Part shown: positions 46,529-58,389 of the stretch, piece by piece
How the letters are laid out: each line of letters begins with the position of its first letter
Numbering within the stretch: the stretch's first letter is position 1
NCBI GenBank assembly: GCA_963682025.1
Contig: OY821518.1
Location: forward strand, 150,568,243 to 150,632,242
DNA: 64,000 nt
Direction of reading: 5' to 3'
Source: Cordilura impudica
Taxonomy: Eukaryota > Arthropoda > Insecta > Diptera > Scathophagidae
Translations under genes and position numbers: made by a program
Notes under the pieces: model-generated
The model's input: only the letters and a program-made list of their open reading frames with translations
Told to the model about the DNA's origin: nothing
The model's database searches: none

Positions 46529-46931
46529 CTTAAATATATTTACGCTGATCCCTGACTCATTGACTGACTGACTGATTCTGTAACGTTGAAATAATACACA
46601 CACATAGCACTCCATACAAAGCTATGCGAAATAACCCTTGAAATCGTAATTTTTATACTACTGAAAATTTTAAATCTTCAATCATCATTTTAACAAATTT
46701 ATCAAATCATTTTAACAAATTGAAAAATCGTCGAAAGTACAATAAGTTGCCAAAATTGGCAGCACTGCTATCGACAATAGCACTACATATGCAGATTTCG
46801 TGTTACATATGGAATAATTTGAACGCAAAAAATGCATAAAAAAAACTAATATCTATTCAAATTCTTCTTTAAATTCCCTTTGTTGGTCAATAAAAAAATT
46901 CTGCTAAAAAGAAATGAATGAAATTTTAAGT
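46529..46931 (+). repeat. Long inverted repeat, left arm
   Basis: About 400 bp, from CTTAAATATATTTACGCTG to AAATGAATGAAATTTTAA. Inverse of 49421-50332 (less a 519-bp insert). It includes tandem GACTGACTGACT at 46565-46576. Confidence 0.88.
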
Positions 46932-49420
46932 TTGTAGTTCTCTTTTTTCAGTTTACATGTATGATGAAACAATAAATATTTTTTTCTCTTTTGTGTAGGT
47001 GTATTGGTGTTTGCACTTCCTTAAGGGGGTGGTGGGTTATAAAACCTTTTTCTGAATGCACAACAAGTCCAGCGTGTTGTGTCAAAATTTTAAGTAAATC
47101 AGAGCAAAACTTAAGAAGATACAGCGTTTCAAGCGACCGGCTTCATACGGTATATAGTGTATAAATCAGTTTTTAAAAAACTTTAAACCGATTTTCTCGC
47201 AAGTAAATGTTCGAAGTCCGTGAACATCATAACTCAAAATCTACTTGACCGATTCTTTTGAAATTTTAGACACTATATCTACACATAAATCATCAGGTAA
47301 CCACGAAAATTTTTTTTAATTCCATTTTCTTTCCCATTTTTTAACAACAAATTCCCGAAATTGTATAGCAAAAAGGTTTTTCACTTCAAAATTGCTGCAA
47401 AAAAAAAAAAATTGTAAAAACTCTTCGTCACTACCTCAGGAAACATGTCACCTTTGAAACGCATTTCGATTTTTAAATTTCACATCATCCGGTAACGAGT
47501 TATATGTTCACCGGAAAACAACAACGCCTCCGGAGATTCCCTGTCACGGACTTATTTATTAAAATTTTTAATTGAAAATTTTTTCAAAGATTCTTCAAAT
47601 GTTATACTATGACGTATATATATAATAATCCAACATTATTCATATCTTCAAAAAAGAATTATGAAAATACGACTTATCTTTTTTTTACAGTAAAATGGGA
47701 GTTCGATTATAACGGACTCGGCGAGACCGGCCAAATTAGTTAGACTAAGTTCGTTATAACCGTAGTATTTTTTTGTTTTGTCCGAAAGGTTTAAAAACTT
47801 TTTTTAATTTAAATAAGTTTATTTATTTTGATGCATTATAAAAAGTTATAAATCATAAATTAAATTATTAAAAAGATACATATTAATAGTTTGCCTTAAT
47901 AAGACTACAATTACCGAGTTTCTATCAAAATAAAATATTTTTTTAAAATCATATAATATTAAAAACTCCTTATGTATAGAAGCAGAAAGTACAAAGCAAA
48001 GGTTGGCTACTGGCAAACTTTTACGAAAATATACATAAAAGGAATGTTTAAAACTTCATTTGAAAATCGAAGTTTTTGTTTTGTATTAAAATTGAATTAA
48101 AATAAAATTAAATTAAATTAAAATTATTTTTTTTAAATTTCGACTTTTTTACGCGTTTTAAGCGATCTATATATTACTTTTCAGAAATTGAGCATACATT
48201 GTCATCATTTTGGGGACATCATGTTTAAAAACGGTGGAAATCTACAAATACATTTTTTATTTCATCCTTCTCTTATATATTAAAATTTGTTTAAGGATTG
48301 ATGGGCTTTTGTGGAATATGTAGGTTGCGCTACCATTTCTGCTAATGGTTGGGCGTTCTCTCCTACTAAGATTTATTTGCTTTCGAGCTGTTGAAAATAT
48401 AATTCACATATTTTATTAAATTAAATTAAAAACATAATTGGTGCAATTTTTCGATAAACTCAACAAACGTTGACGATGAGCCTCCAACTTCTTTTGTTTC
48501 AATTCATTTTCTTTCTCTGCATCTACATAAACATTTTTTATCTTCAAAGCCCACAAACAAGTTATACATTCCAAGTTGAAATTGTTGTTTTTGGCGTTGA
48601 TAAAATGATTAACGCGATGTACATATTGTGAAAAGAGTCATGTGAAGCTTTTTATCATTGGCAAACACAAAACGGAAACAATTCTTAATATCATGTTTAC
48701 TTTCATCATCCTTTCATCATCACCAGCAGCATGTTTACTTTTCGTTGTTTTTGCCTCTTTTCGATTGCAAAAATTTCGAATCTTCACCATCCAGCATGTC
48801 GGCTACATTATCCAGCATCTTCATATTGTTCATCATCGTTGTTTTGCTTCTTCCTTCTTGGCCGCCTTTTTTTGTGCCAGCAATAGTAATTTTTGCTTTC
48901 TTCCTTCGGCCCTGGCTTGAGTAGTCTTGAATGTAATTGTCTTACGTAAAACAAATCACAAGCTATGTGTTTTAATATACACCTTTTATACATATTTTTA
49001 TATCAAAACAGATAATACGATATTATTAATGTTTTTAAAATGTTTATCAATAGCAAATACTCACTATTTTTTCCATTATTATTGTTTTTTATGCTGGTTA
49101 CAAACATGTGTAGCTGTTCACTTGCACACATTATATTTTGTATATTTTATTTTTTAATCTCTTTCTCAAAGTTGTTATAGCAATTCTAAGAAAAAAAAGG
49201 TAAACAAAGCCATACGGTTCGTGTTTACTTTTTTGACAGCTGTCAAGTTGTCACGACTGTGTTAGGCTGTGGTGCTGGCCATCAGAGAACCTGAGCGAAA
49301 GCACTCATAACAATACAAAACAATTTTGAGATGAAAAACAAAACAGGCAAATGGAAAAGTTTAGTTTGATAAAAAGAAGTATGTATGCATATCAGACGAC
49401 GTTAAATGAGAAAAAAAAAT
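46932..49420. other. Spacer between the long inverted repeats
   Basis: 2.5 kb with no gene I can name. 47030-47560 is a less AT-rich non-coding block (GGGGGTGGTGGGTTATAAAA). At 47688 a possible pogo/Tigger-like end starts TA-CAGTAAAATGGGAGTTCG followed by ATTATAACGGACTCGGCGAG; no partner end was found. Minus-strand frames near 48910-48430 give Lys/Glu-rich coiled-coil-like fragments, with stops. Confidence 0.4.
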
Positions 49421-50332
49421 GTTTAAAATTTCATTCATTACTTTTTTGCAGAATTTTTTTATTGACCAACAAATGGAATTTAAAGAAGAATTTGAATAGA
49501 TATAAGTTTTTTTATGCATTTTTTGTGTTCAAATTATTCCATATGTAACACGAAATCTGCATATGTCGATAGCTGTGCTGCCAATTTTGGCAACTTATTG
49601 TAATTTCGACGATTTTTCAATTTGTTAAAATGATTTGATAAATTTGTTAAAATTATGATTGAAGATTTAAAATTTTCAGTAGTATAAAAATTACGATTTC
49701 AAGGGTTAACAATTAATGGATTGTTTATCGAAAATTGATAGTTTTTGTTCAGTGTAAATGTAAATTACAAAATATGTATAGTTTTAATTCTGGGTTAAGT
49801 CGTTTCAAAACGGAAATACCTTGAATAGCATCTCCATTTAAGATTTAAATTTTAATTACGGCGATACTTTAAACCTATATTATATGTTTCAGCTATAGAT
49901 ACATATCAATAAAATTATTTTGTTGATTGCTGTGTTAAATTTTTTTCGTTGAAATTTCATCACAAATACATTTTTATATATAGAAATAACCAATGCTGTA
50001 ATAATATTCGTAATATGAATGATATAAATAAATTTTATTGTTTCGAGTTGTATAAGCGGTAAAATTTTCTTGAAAATTTCTTGTTTTAAAAATGACGATT
50101 TTGGCGATTTAGTTTCCAAAATTTTCGATTTTCAGAAGATTTTATTAGCAGCACTGGTCGGTAACAAAGAAGAGAGAAAATTGTGTGTGGGTTTGTATAA
50201 AACGAGAAAGATTAAATTTTGTTTGTGTATTTCGCATAGCTTTGTATGGAGTGCTATGTGTGTGTATTATTTCAGCGTTACAGAATCAGTCAGTCAGTCA
50301 ATGAGTCAGGGAACAGCGTAAATATATTTAAG
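49421..50332 (-). repeat. Long inverted repeat, right arm, with insertion
   Basis: Inverse of 46529-46931, interrupted by 519 bp at 49709-50227 flanked by TA on both sides; the left arm shows the uninterrupted form with one TA. The outer end coincides with the last readable codons of the Penelope-like RT fragment on the minus strand. Confidence 0.85.
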
Positions 50333-51720
50333 ATTTTTGTTATGAAATTTTGAATCGCTGATTTTTAGAACTCTACATATAAAATTCTTTGCCGTGTTTA
50401 TAATTTGGCTTTTTGGTTGTGTTGAATGGTAGTTCATAATTCTACCAAAAGATGTCGCTTTTGAATACCAATCAAATGTTATACACAAAACTAAAGCGGG
50501 AAGATGATTACGGCTTAAGTTTTGTGTCTAGGTATGCAATTTCTTTTCCGTTTTCGATTTCCATCGTGAATTTTATTTTCGGATGCTGAGAATTCAGGGT
50601 TTTTAAGATTGTATCCTTATCTTCTTTGTTTATAATGGCTAATATGTCGTCTACATACTTTGCTATGTATTTAAATTCGATATTATTATCTCTTAGTTCG
50701 AGAATTGTGTCGTCAAGGAGATTATCTAAAACTATGTCGGCTTTTGTGGGAGATAAAGGGTTACCCATCGGCATTCCATAGACTTGATTATAGATTTTGT
50801 TATCAAAGTTAAAATAGTTGTTGTTGTTCAGACAAAATTGCAGGATTTTTAAAAAACTTGGTTTTGGGATCTTCGTATGATCTTTAACTGTGTTCCATTT
50901 GCCCATTATTATTTTAATCGCATTTTGAACAGAAATATTTGTAAGTAATGATATGACGTCAAAAGAGACCAATATTTCATTTTCCTTTAATTTTATGTTA
51001 CCTAACTGCTCTTTAAGTTGCAAAGAGTTTTTTACATTGTATTTCTCTGAAATTGTGCCTTTTAAAACCTGACCTATGTGTTTTGAAAGATTGTAGCATG
51101 GTACTTGTAGGGAAGACACTACTGGTCGTAGTGGGATTAACGTTTTGTGGATTTGTGGTAATCCATATATCCTTGGAGCTGCGGCTGCAGAGCAAATTAG
51201 CTTTTTTTTCTTCCATGCGTCATTATACTCTTTTTATAGAGTTCCGTTACGATGGTGTTGTTTTCTTTTTGTAGTTTTAATGTGGGATCTGTTCTTGTTG
51301 TTTTGTAAGTATTTTTATCTTGTAGTAGTTCTCCCATTTTCTTCATATGTGTATTCCTCTTTGTACATAGCAACCGTTTTGTTTCCTTTATCTGCCTGTA
51401 TGCTTATAATATCTTCATTTTTCTTCATAAATTTTCTTGTTTTTTCAAAAATAGTGAGTATTAGTTTTTCCATTGGTGTATTTTTTATATTCCTTTTAAA
51501 ACGTGTTACATTATTTGCCAGTTTTGTCCTTACAACTTCCTTCCTTTTCTTTTTCACCATTATCTTCTATAGCCTGAATGCATTGTTCTATATCAGCGAT
51601 GACGTGTAATGGCGAGAAGTACTTTTTGGTTTTATAACAGTAAAAAAATTTTTTTGCTTAACTACATTCGATTTCACAAATTCACGAAATGGATCGGATT
51701 GTTTGTTATTCGATTTTGTT
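50306..51720 (-). pseudogene. Penelope-like element reverse transcriptase (partial)
   Basis: Minus strand. Blocks in order: SIQADKGNKTVAMYKEEY (about 51410-51357), YGLPQIHKTLIPLRPVVSSL (about 51170-51110, across a frame change), LVSFDVISLLTNISVQNAI, NQVYGMPMGNPLSPTKADIV, FKYIAKYVDDILAI (VDD active site), IAYLDTKL, then in another frame FDWYSKATSFGRIMNYHS and NFICRVLKISDSKFHNKNLK. This is the RT of Penelope-like elements, which normally ends in a GIY-YIG endonuclease. That domain is absent: coding stops at 50306-50332 where the long inverted repeat begins. Frameshifts near 51120 and 50500. Dead copy. Confidence 0.88.
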
Positions 51721-52739
51721 TCATCGATTAATGAAATAATTCTTAAATAGTTGACACTTTAAAAATTTTATTTTCAAATTAATAAAATCTTAGTACTAAA
51801 ACACACTGGTATTAATAATACATTAGTCAACATTGAATAACTGTCAAAACCAATAGATAAAAATTTCATATATGTATTTTTAGATTGCCATTTGACGGAA
51901 TGAAATATTTTATTATTTACTTGTTTTCCAAAAATGTTAGCATACAGAAATATAATACAATTCGTACAAATACTACCTTAATTAACACATATAAACTACA
52001 TAAGTATGTTTGAAATTTTGTCATAGTGACATGTAAGTGCGAAGACTTTCTCTTATGTAGCGTAGAAAATAAAATATTATCATGATATAAATAGTAATGG
52101 AAAAGATATGTAGCGAAACTGAGAAGGAAACTTGAGCAAGTATTTCCATTAAAATATACACATTTGATTTGAAAGATAAAACAAATATAAATGCACGACA
52201 AATTAATTCGAAATTAGTGTTTTTCTTGACTAAACACGTTTTAAGCGGTACCACAAGTAATTAGTACTGTTAATGTATGTATGTATTTTGTAATATCTAG
52301 ATTGGTAGAGTATATTCGAATGATCTACTTTAATTAAAGTAAACACGTTGCCATATATGTTTAGAAATTTGATTTATATTCTACAAGGCAGGTTACAGTT
52401 CAAGTAACAGTGCTGTACTCTTTGAACTTTTTCAAACAACAACAAAAGCGGAAAAAACAATAAACACAACCTTCAAAGAAATGTAAGAAAATAATTGTTA
52501 AACTTAACTGATTACATATTTATTTAAAACGTTTTAAATATATATATTAGAGATATAACTTTGTTTTACTATAAATTTCCCAGCACTACGCTATGGGGAA
52601 TGTTGTACTGATAATAAAAAACAATATTTTAGGTCATTTTGAAACAAAAACCTTCCGCACCGAATGCGATTTCTAAAACCGTTTAAGATTTTTTTAAAAC
52701 AATTTTAAAACAACATAACAATATTAATAAAAGATAAGT
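51721..52739. other. AT-rich intergenic DNA
   Basis: No gene or repeat family recognised. The 94- and 77-codon minus-strand frames around 51917-52254 have no domain features. Confidence 0.5.
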
Positions 52740-54115
52740 ACAAACTAGGTGTTACAAGAAATAAATTTTTGATTTGAATAGTGGGAACAAATCTTGCACT
52801 ATTTTCACAGCTCGTTCTACACATATGTATGTTGGTTGCTGCGCTGCCGATGAAAAGTTATTTGTATGGAAGCAGAAATCCGAAAACCGTACATCATACC
52901 ATGGACTACATATAAACTTACAGATAGGGAGAAGCTTTTCCCGATAATTTGGAAGAATAATAAATGCCAAATATTGCTCTGGAGTTCCATCGCGCATTAC
53001 TCATTGGTGGTAATGATTTAAAGTTAATGAATGGAAACCTTTAATTTTCATTATTATATCTGAATGCTTTACCGAGCTCAAACAAAAATTGCATATCATC
53101 ACGCCATTTAATGTACATACATTTAATAACTACATCGTTTTGATTAAAGGCTTTTTTGAGATGTATGTAGTTATTTTGTAGCTGAACAACAAAATCATAA
53201 TGAAAGTTAGGAAATGATTTTTTTCCACCTAACATCTCATCCATGACATATCTTAGTACAAAATCCAGGATATGGTGCTGGCAACCAACATATTGCGGTG
53301 GTGGTAAAAAAATTGACTCGAAGTAGTTTTTGAGTAGCCCAACAACGCCATTTTTGTTTCCGGTATTTGCACTATTCGTGTCACAAATTATCATTTTGGC
53401 GGATTTCCACAAATCAAACCTATCCAACGTATCTTTGATATCGTTAAATACATAAAGCGATTTTCCACTATCAAGTACAAGAACACCTAACTTTACTTCT
53501 TAAAATTCGTTTTTGATAATTATAAGCTGCATTTTTTCTTTCCAATCTTCTTCCTATAAAAGTGAAAGTATCGATCTCCGTTTTTCAATGTTTTAGCCAG
53601 TTCTTCTTTATTTTGTTTAGCGGATCTCATCACAGCTTTGTATATGCCTGCTTGTGTTGGGGTGGCAATGGTTATCGCAGACCCACCCAAATTGTTTGCA
53701 ACTCTTAGCAGCTTTTTTTGGTGCTCACGTTAACATTGTTGACCAAAGTTACAGGGGAATTTGCAGTTATCGCCATCCCCATATATTCATGATAAATAAG
53801 AAACATCAGAATTTATATTTTGCACGGGTTCTTGTTCACAAAGAGATTCTCTTTCACTGGATACATCAAATATTTCATTAAAATTGCTATCATTAGGACG
53901 TTTTAAGTGGTTTTGGTAAGATAATATAAACTTCTTAACTTTTTAAGTTTTAAGTTTTATCCACAAATTCAAATTTTTTTCAGATATTTTAGCATACCTT
54001 TTATCTTTACTCTTTCCTTCTTTGCTAAGGCGTAACACCTTCCAATAACATATTTCTGCTTTGGCATTTGTTTACAACACGATAATGATATTTCAACGTT
54101 TTGCATTGCTCGACA
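52740..54115 (-). pseudogene. Transposase-like gene of unassigned family
   Basis: Minus strand. From the 5' side: a basic helix near 54110-53990, LGGSAITIATPTQAGIYKAV near 53690-53640, NGDRYFHFYRKKIGKKKC, VLVLDSGKSLYVFNDIKDTL, then the open frame 53427-53041 with MIICDTNSANTGNKNGVV, PQYVGCQHHILDFVLRYVMD and LGGKKSFPNFHYDFVVQLQN. After a stop, SLPPMSNARWNSRA continues, and a shifted frame (52997-52752) gives FICSPWYDVRFSDFCFHTNN. The D-T-x-x-x-N-T-G and C-x-H-H segments look like the central acidic residue and C/D-x-x-H motif of helical-insertion DDE transposases (hAT-like folds). I recall similar uncharacterised proteins from insects and Hydra. Flanking TIRs were not found. Confidence 0.6.
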
Positions 54116-54963
54116 TTTTACCAAACTCTTGGTCCAGACTTTGAAATTTTTTTCAACAGCGATTTTACTTTTTATACCCTATACCACTATGTGGTTATGG
54201 TACATTGACTTTGTGCTGATGTTTGTAACTACCAAAAATGTTTGACTTAGACCCATCTTTTATTATACCGATCAGCCCAGAATCACTTTCTGAGTCGATT
54301 TAGCGATGTCCATCCGTCCGTCTGTCTGTGTGTTCATGCAAACCTTATAATCAAACTACAGGTCGCAAATATGGATATATTTTGATAAAATTTAGTATAT
54401 AAGCTTCTACCGGCCTTAGAATGAATCCTATTGAAATTGGTGAAAATCAGTTCATGTTCAGGCCTAGTCCCCATACAAGTGACCCCTATGAGATCGACTT
54501 AAATGGTCACAATATACAAGTTATCATATAGATCTTGATCAAATTGGGTCTGTGTATGTTTATTACATCCTTAAACATAGCCCCTATATGAAGCTGATTC
54601 CCGATCTTCACTTAAATCTATCGAAAAACAAAAATATTGCACAGATTTTCCTCAAATTTTGGTTTGTCTATGTTTTTGCAAAAATATGTGACCTTACCAA
54701 ATATAGTCGGGATCGGTCCATTTTTCGACCTATTCACCGAAGTCAAAAAAAAAATAATAACAATGCCACTCAACATTGGTTTATGCTAATTTTCTATTTC
54801 TAATTAGTTTAACCTAAGAGATAGGGTCTCTAATCGTAAGGTATAGGGCAACGGTGGGTAAATGCGGCTCTTCGTTGAGTTAACTGCGGCTCATTGAAAT
54901 TAAATTCGATTTTTTATTTTTTCCACTGAATTTGTTATTTTGGAATTTTTTCCAATGAATTTT

Positions 54964-55270
54964 TTTTAAATGTTTGTGTTGAGAGTTGTATTTAAAAAAA
55001 AAATTAAACATTTTACTGCTTTTTAAAATTATTTTGTAGCAGGCGGCGCTTTGGTTTTATAACGAGGGAGAAGCAAGCAAAATAAAAACTGCGTTAGTGG
55101 ATTTTATTCACATTTTTTTTTTAATTTTTGTGTTGCTGTTGTATTTAAAAAAAAAAAAATAACGAAATATTTTACTGCTTTTTAAAATTATTTTATAGCA
55201 GGCGGCGCTTTGTTGTTGTAACGAGAGAGAAGCAAGCAAAATAAAAACTGCGTTAGTGAATTTCAGTCAG
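54964..55270 (+). repeat. 159-bp tandem duplication in hAT leader
   Basis: Two copies of a unit containing TTTTACTGCTTTTTAAAATT and AGCAGGCGGCGCTTTG, starting at 55011 and 55170. It ends near AAAACTGCGTTAGTG in each. About 90% identical. Confidence 0.9.
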
Positions 55271-55402
55271 TATTTTTGTGCAAGATTTTAAAAAAATTTG
55301 GTAAGAAATTTTTTTATGAAGCATTTTAAAATCATTAAATTAATTTATTTGTATTATTGTGCTTAAATTTCAGAAATATATTAACTTAAATTTATTATTA
55401 AC

Positions 55403-57083
55403 ATGACCTCAGCAAAAATCAAAAAACGAATGTACAAACAAGAAAATAGAACTTTTCAAGAAGAATGGAAAGAAAATTTTTTTTGTTGACAATAATGATA
55501 ATTCGTTGTGTTTAATTTGTAAAGGTACAATTTCCAACTACAAAGTAACTACAAGGACTCTTGTCTGCTTTTAGACGAGAAGATGAATGTGCCAACGAAG
55601 CTAGTTTTTTGATAGCTTGGAATATAGCTCGTGCTAAACGTCCATATGGAGAAGGTGAATTTATTAAGCAAAACTTGGAAGAAGTGATTAAAGTTTTAGA
55701 TCCGGATAATATAAAACTACTTGCATTGATCTCACAGATTTCTATGTCACGTCGTACAACTGAGTGTCGCATTGTAAATTAGCCAAAGTGTTGAAAAAAT
55801 TTGATGTGTGATTTAAAAAATTGTACAGTATTCAGTTTAGCTCTACGAGTCTACTGACATTCAGGATGTTCCACAATTAGCCGTTTTTGTCTGCTTTGTA
55901 TCTTCAGACGTACATGTGAAGGAGGAAATGCTAGACCTAGTACCTCTGAGCGAAAGAACTCGCGGTATCTATGTAAAAACTGCGGTTGATGAAGTGATGC
56001 GCAGGTTTGAATTGGCTCGTGATAAACTTGTAAGTGTTGTAAGTGCGACTGACGGAGCGCCTGCAATGATGGGGAAAAATCCATGTCTCATTGGCCTTTT
56101 AAACAGAGACCTTAATATTCCGAATTGCATCTCATAGCGAAATACCTTAAATACGAAAATGTGTTTTGAAGATTGTGAATTTAATTAGAACCAATGCCAA
56201 AACACATCGTCAATTTAAAAACTTTTTAGAAGAACTAAGATTAAATGACGAAGCAGATGAATTCCCCAATGATGTCTCCTTATGGTGTGTTGTTAGATGG
56301 CTGTCAACTTACAATATTTTAAACCGTTTTGTAGAACTCCTAAATCCTATCAAATTATTTACCAAAGAAAACGGAAAAGCATATTCAGAATTAGAAAATG
56401 AAACTTGGCTTTCTGATTTAATGTACCTTACAGACATTATGGAACATTTGCAAACACTAAATTTGGCTTTACAGGGAAAAGAAAAAGCAATTATAGATAT
56501 GTCACAAACGTTATTTAGTATTGAAGCTAAGCTTCGACTTTTTGTGAACGATCTTAAGTCGAAAATATTTAATCATTTTCCACGAGTAAAAGCAATTATA
56601 ATTGATATCACAGAATACAAAGAAAAATTGGAAGAATTGCCAGCGGATTTCAAACGTAGGTTTGAAGATTTGCGAAGTTTTATATCCACATTTGCATTTT
56701 TTGTGAACTAATTTATGTGTGATATTATTGAAGATGGATTTCCAATTTCTGAAATAATACTTATTGAAAAAGCGACTGGGGAATTGGAGTTATTAGAGAT
56801 GAAAGAGGATCAGGCTTTGCAAATGCAACAGAAATCCACTTCTATAATTGAATTTTGCAAACTCGTGACAGAGTCAAAATATCCACACTTAAAGCAAGCT
56901 GCTTGCCGATTAATTTAAATTTTTGGTACAATATATTGCTGTGAATCTTTGTACTCCACAATGAAATTCGTGAAGTCGAAATATCGTTCGCAGTTGACCA
57001 ATCAGCATCTTACAGAATTGCTGCGAACAGCTTTAACAAATTATACATCAAATTTCACAGATTTGACCAAAAGTCTTCGTTAA
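55403..57083 (+). pseudogene. hAT transposase, GTF2IRD2-like (broken)
   Basis: ATG at 55403 (MTSAKIKKRMYKQENRTFQE) opens as these proteins usually do. A stop or frameshift follows near 55490 in the BED-like finger region. Then RREDECANEASFLIAWNIAR and RPYGEGEFIKQNLEEVIKVL (55575-55700), EEMLDLVPLSERTRGIYVKT and VVSATDGAPAMMGK (55920-56080, catalytic Asp), VNLIRTNAKTHRQFKNFLEE and VVRWLSTYNILNRFVELL (56170-56345), and finally CESLYSTMKFVKSKYRSQLT with LTELLRTALTNYTSNF (56940-57060), the dimerisation domain. In genomes this family has given rise to host genes such as GTF2IRD2-like proteins. At least five lesions make it inactive. Confidence 0.88.
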
Positions 57084-57358
57084 TTCAAGAATTTTTATTA
57101 CTTGTTATTAATGGATTTTTATTATATTTTATTTTTGTTGGTTAAATTTTGTAATAATTATTTTGTTTATTTTTTTTTTAAATAGCGTTTAAGTCTTTAA
57201 TCATATTAACGAAATAAAAAAACAAAGTGACGTTACTATGGTGGCTCATTAAAAAATTAATTATCGGAAAAGATCTCTTATTGAACTCATGCGTGCCCAC
57301 CCTTGGTATAGGGTATCGTATAGTCGGTCTAAACCCACTATAATTTTCTTATTTGTTT

Positions 57359-58386
57359 TTAATTTCATTTTAGTTTTAAAAATACATATCGGAAATAATC
57401 AATAACAATACAAATTCAATAAATCACAAGCGAGAAAATATAAAAGGTATAAAAACGATATATGTACATTTTAATACCTCCCTAGATATTAAAGTAAAAA
57501 TTTCATTCGGTAAGGAAAAAACAGTATCTAAAATCTGAAAAAATTTTTTAAGTGGTGTCTTCAAAAAAATCCTAATTCTTAACTTCATGGCACTTGGTGC
57601 GGAACCTTTTTTTAACGATCCCGAAAAAGTAAAAACGCAATTATTCATATTTTTCCTTGGACTTGCTAGCCAAATTTTGATATTTGCAAAAAATGTCAAA
57701 AGTTGTAATGTAAATATTATTTTTTACCGATGTTGCTTTTTAAAATTACAAATTTTAACAAATAAATTCTCTAATGCTAATATTGGATTATAAAATTTAA
57801 ACAAATTTATTTTATGAAAGTTTTAAACAACGTCATTTCTTAAATAGTTTACAATTGATACTACCTATAATTAGTATCCAAATATTATTGTGTTGAATAG
57901 TGCGTGTTAGAGAAGAAAGCATATATTTTTCTAAAAATCATAACTACTTTGTAAATATTTTTATTTATTTATTTAGTTAGATATTTATTATAATAAAAAT
58001 TACAATAAATCTTAAGTGTAATGCATGGTTTTCACTATGTCCTATAAGCTGACAACAAACAATTGCCTCAACTGACATCTCGTAATTTTCTATTCATTAC
58101 TACTTATAAACGAACAAAATATCCGGCTGCCAAACACAAACAAATTGCCAACATGCTGGCAATTTCATTTCAGATATTGCCAGGGGTTGTAAATGACAAG
58201 ATATTAAAATCCGTTTTCATACAACTGACAATAATTGACAACAATTGCCATTGAAAATGACATAATAAAGCATTAGCAACTTAGGCTATCGGCTTATAAA
58301 TATTCTTATTCAGACCAGGTTTCTCACGTTAAGCCTTCATCAGTTATTATACGAAATATTAAACATTTAAATAATTTGTTATCTTA
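57359..58386. other. AT-rich intergenic DNA
   Basis: No gene recognised. The 58051-58255 region has direct words GACAACAAACAATTGCC and GACAACAATTGCC; the 63-codon frame there has no domain features. Confidence 0.5.
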
Positions 58387-58389
58387 TAA

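Larger units (their letters stand above)
54849..57305 (+). mobile_element. hAT transposon of GTF2IRD2/ZBED-like type
   Basis: 2457 bp. Ends CAACGGTGGGTAAATG and CATGCGTGCCCACCCTTG (about 10-bp TIRs with one mismatch), exact 8-bp duplication GTATAGGG at 54841-54848 and 57306-57313. Encodes one decayed transposase on the plus strand. The 5' leader has a tandem duplication (54964-55270, period 159). Of the autonomous-type elements here it is the least rearranged. Confidence 0.92.
54173..57358 (+). mobile_element. Family B Helentron-like element (B5), split by hAT
   Basis: 54173-54848 and 57314-57358. Starts TATACCCTATACCACTATG and resumes after the hAT with TATCGTATAGTCGGTCTAAA, ending TTTTCTTATTTGTTT. 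The 3' palindrome has two mismatches. The hAT duplicated GTATAGGG, which is part of the family B subterminal repeat. Confidence 0.85.

Noticed and set aside
48642..48993. Overlapping frames on both strands, Ser/Phe-rich or Lys/Arg-rich
   Set aside because: Mutually overlapping shadows; the minus-strand coiled-coil-like reading is short, lacks a clear start, and has no family resemblance I can defend.
58063..58254. 63-codon plus-strand frame
   Set aside because: No recognisable domain, no splice or promoter context, and the region has small direct repeats; most likely fortuitous.
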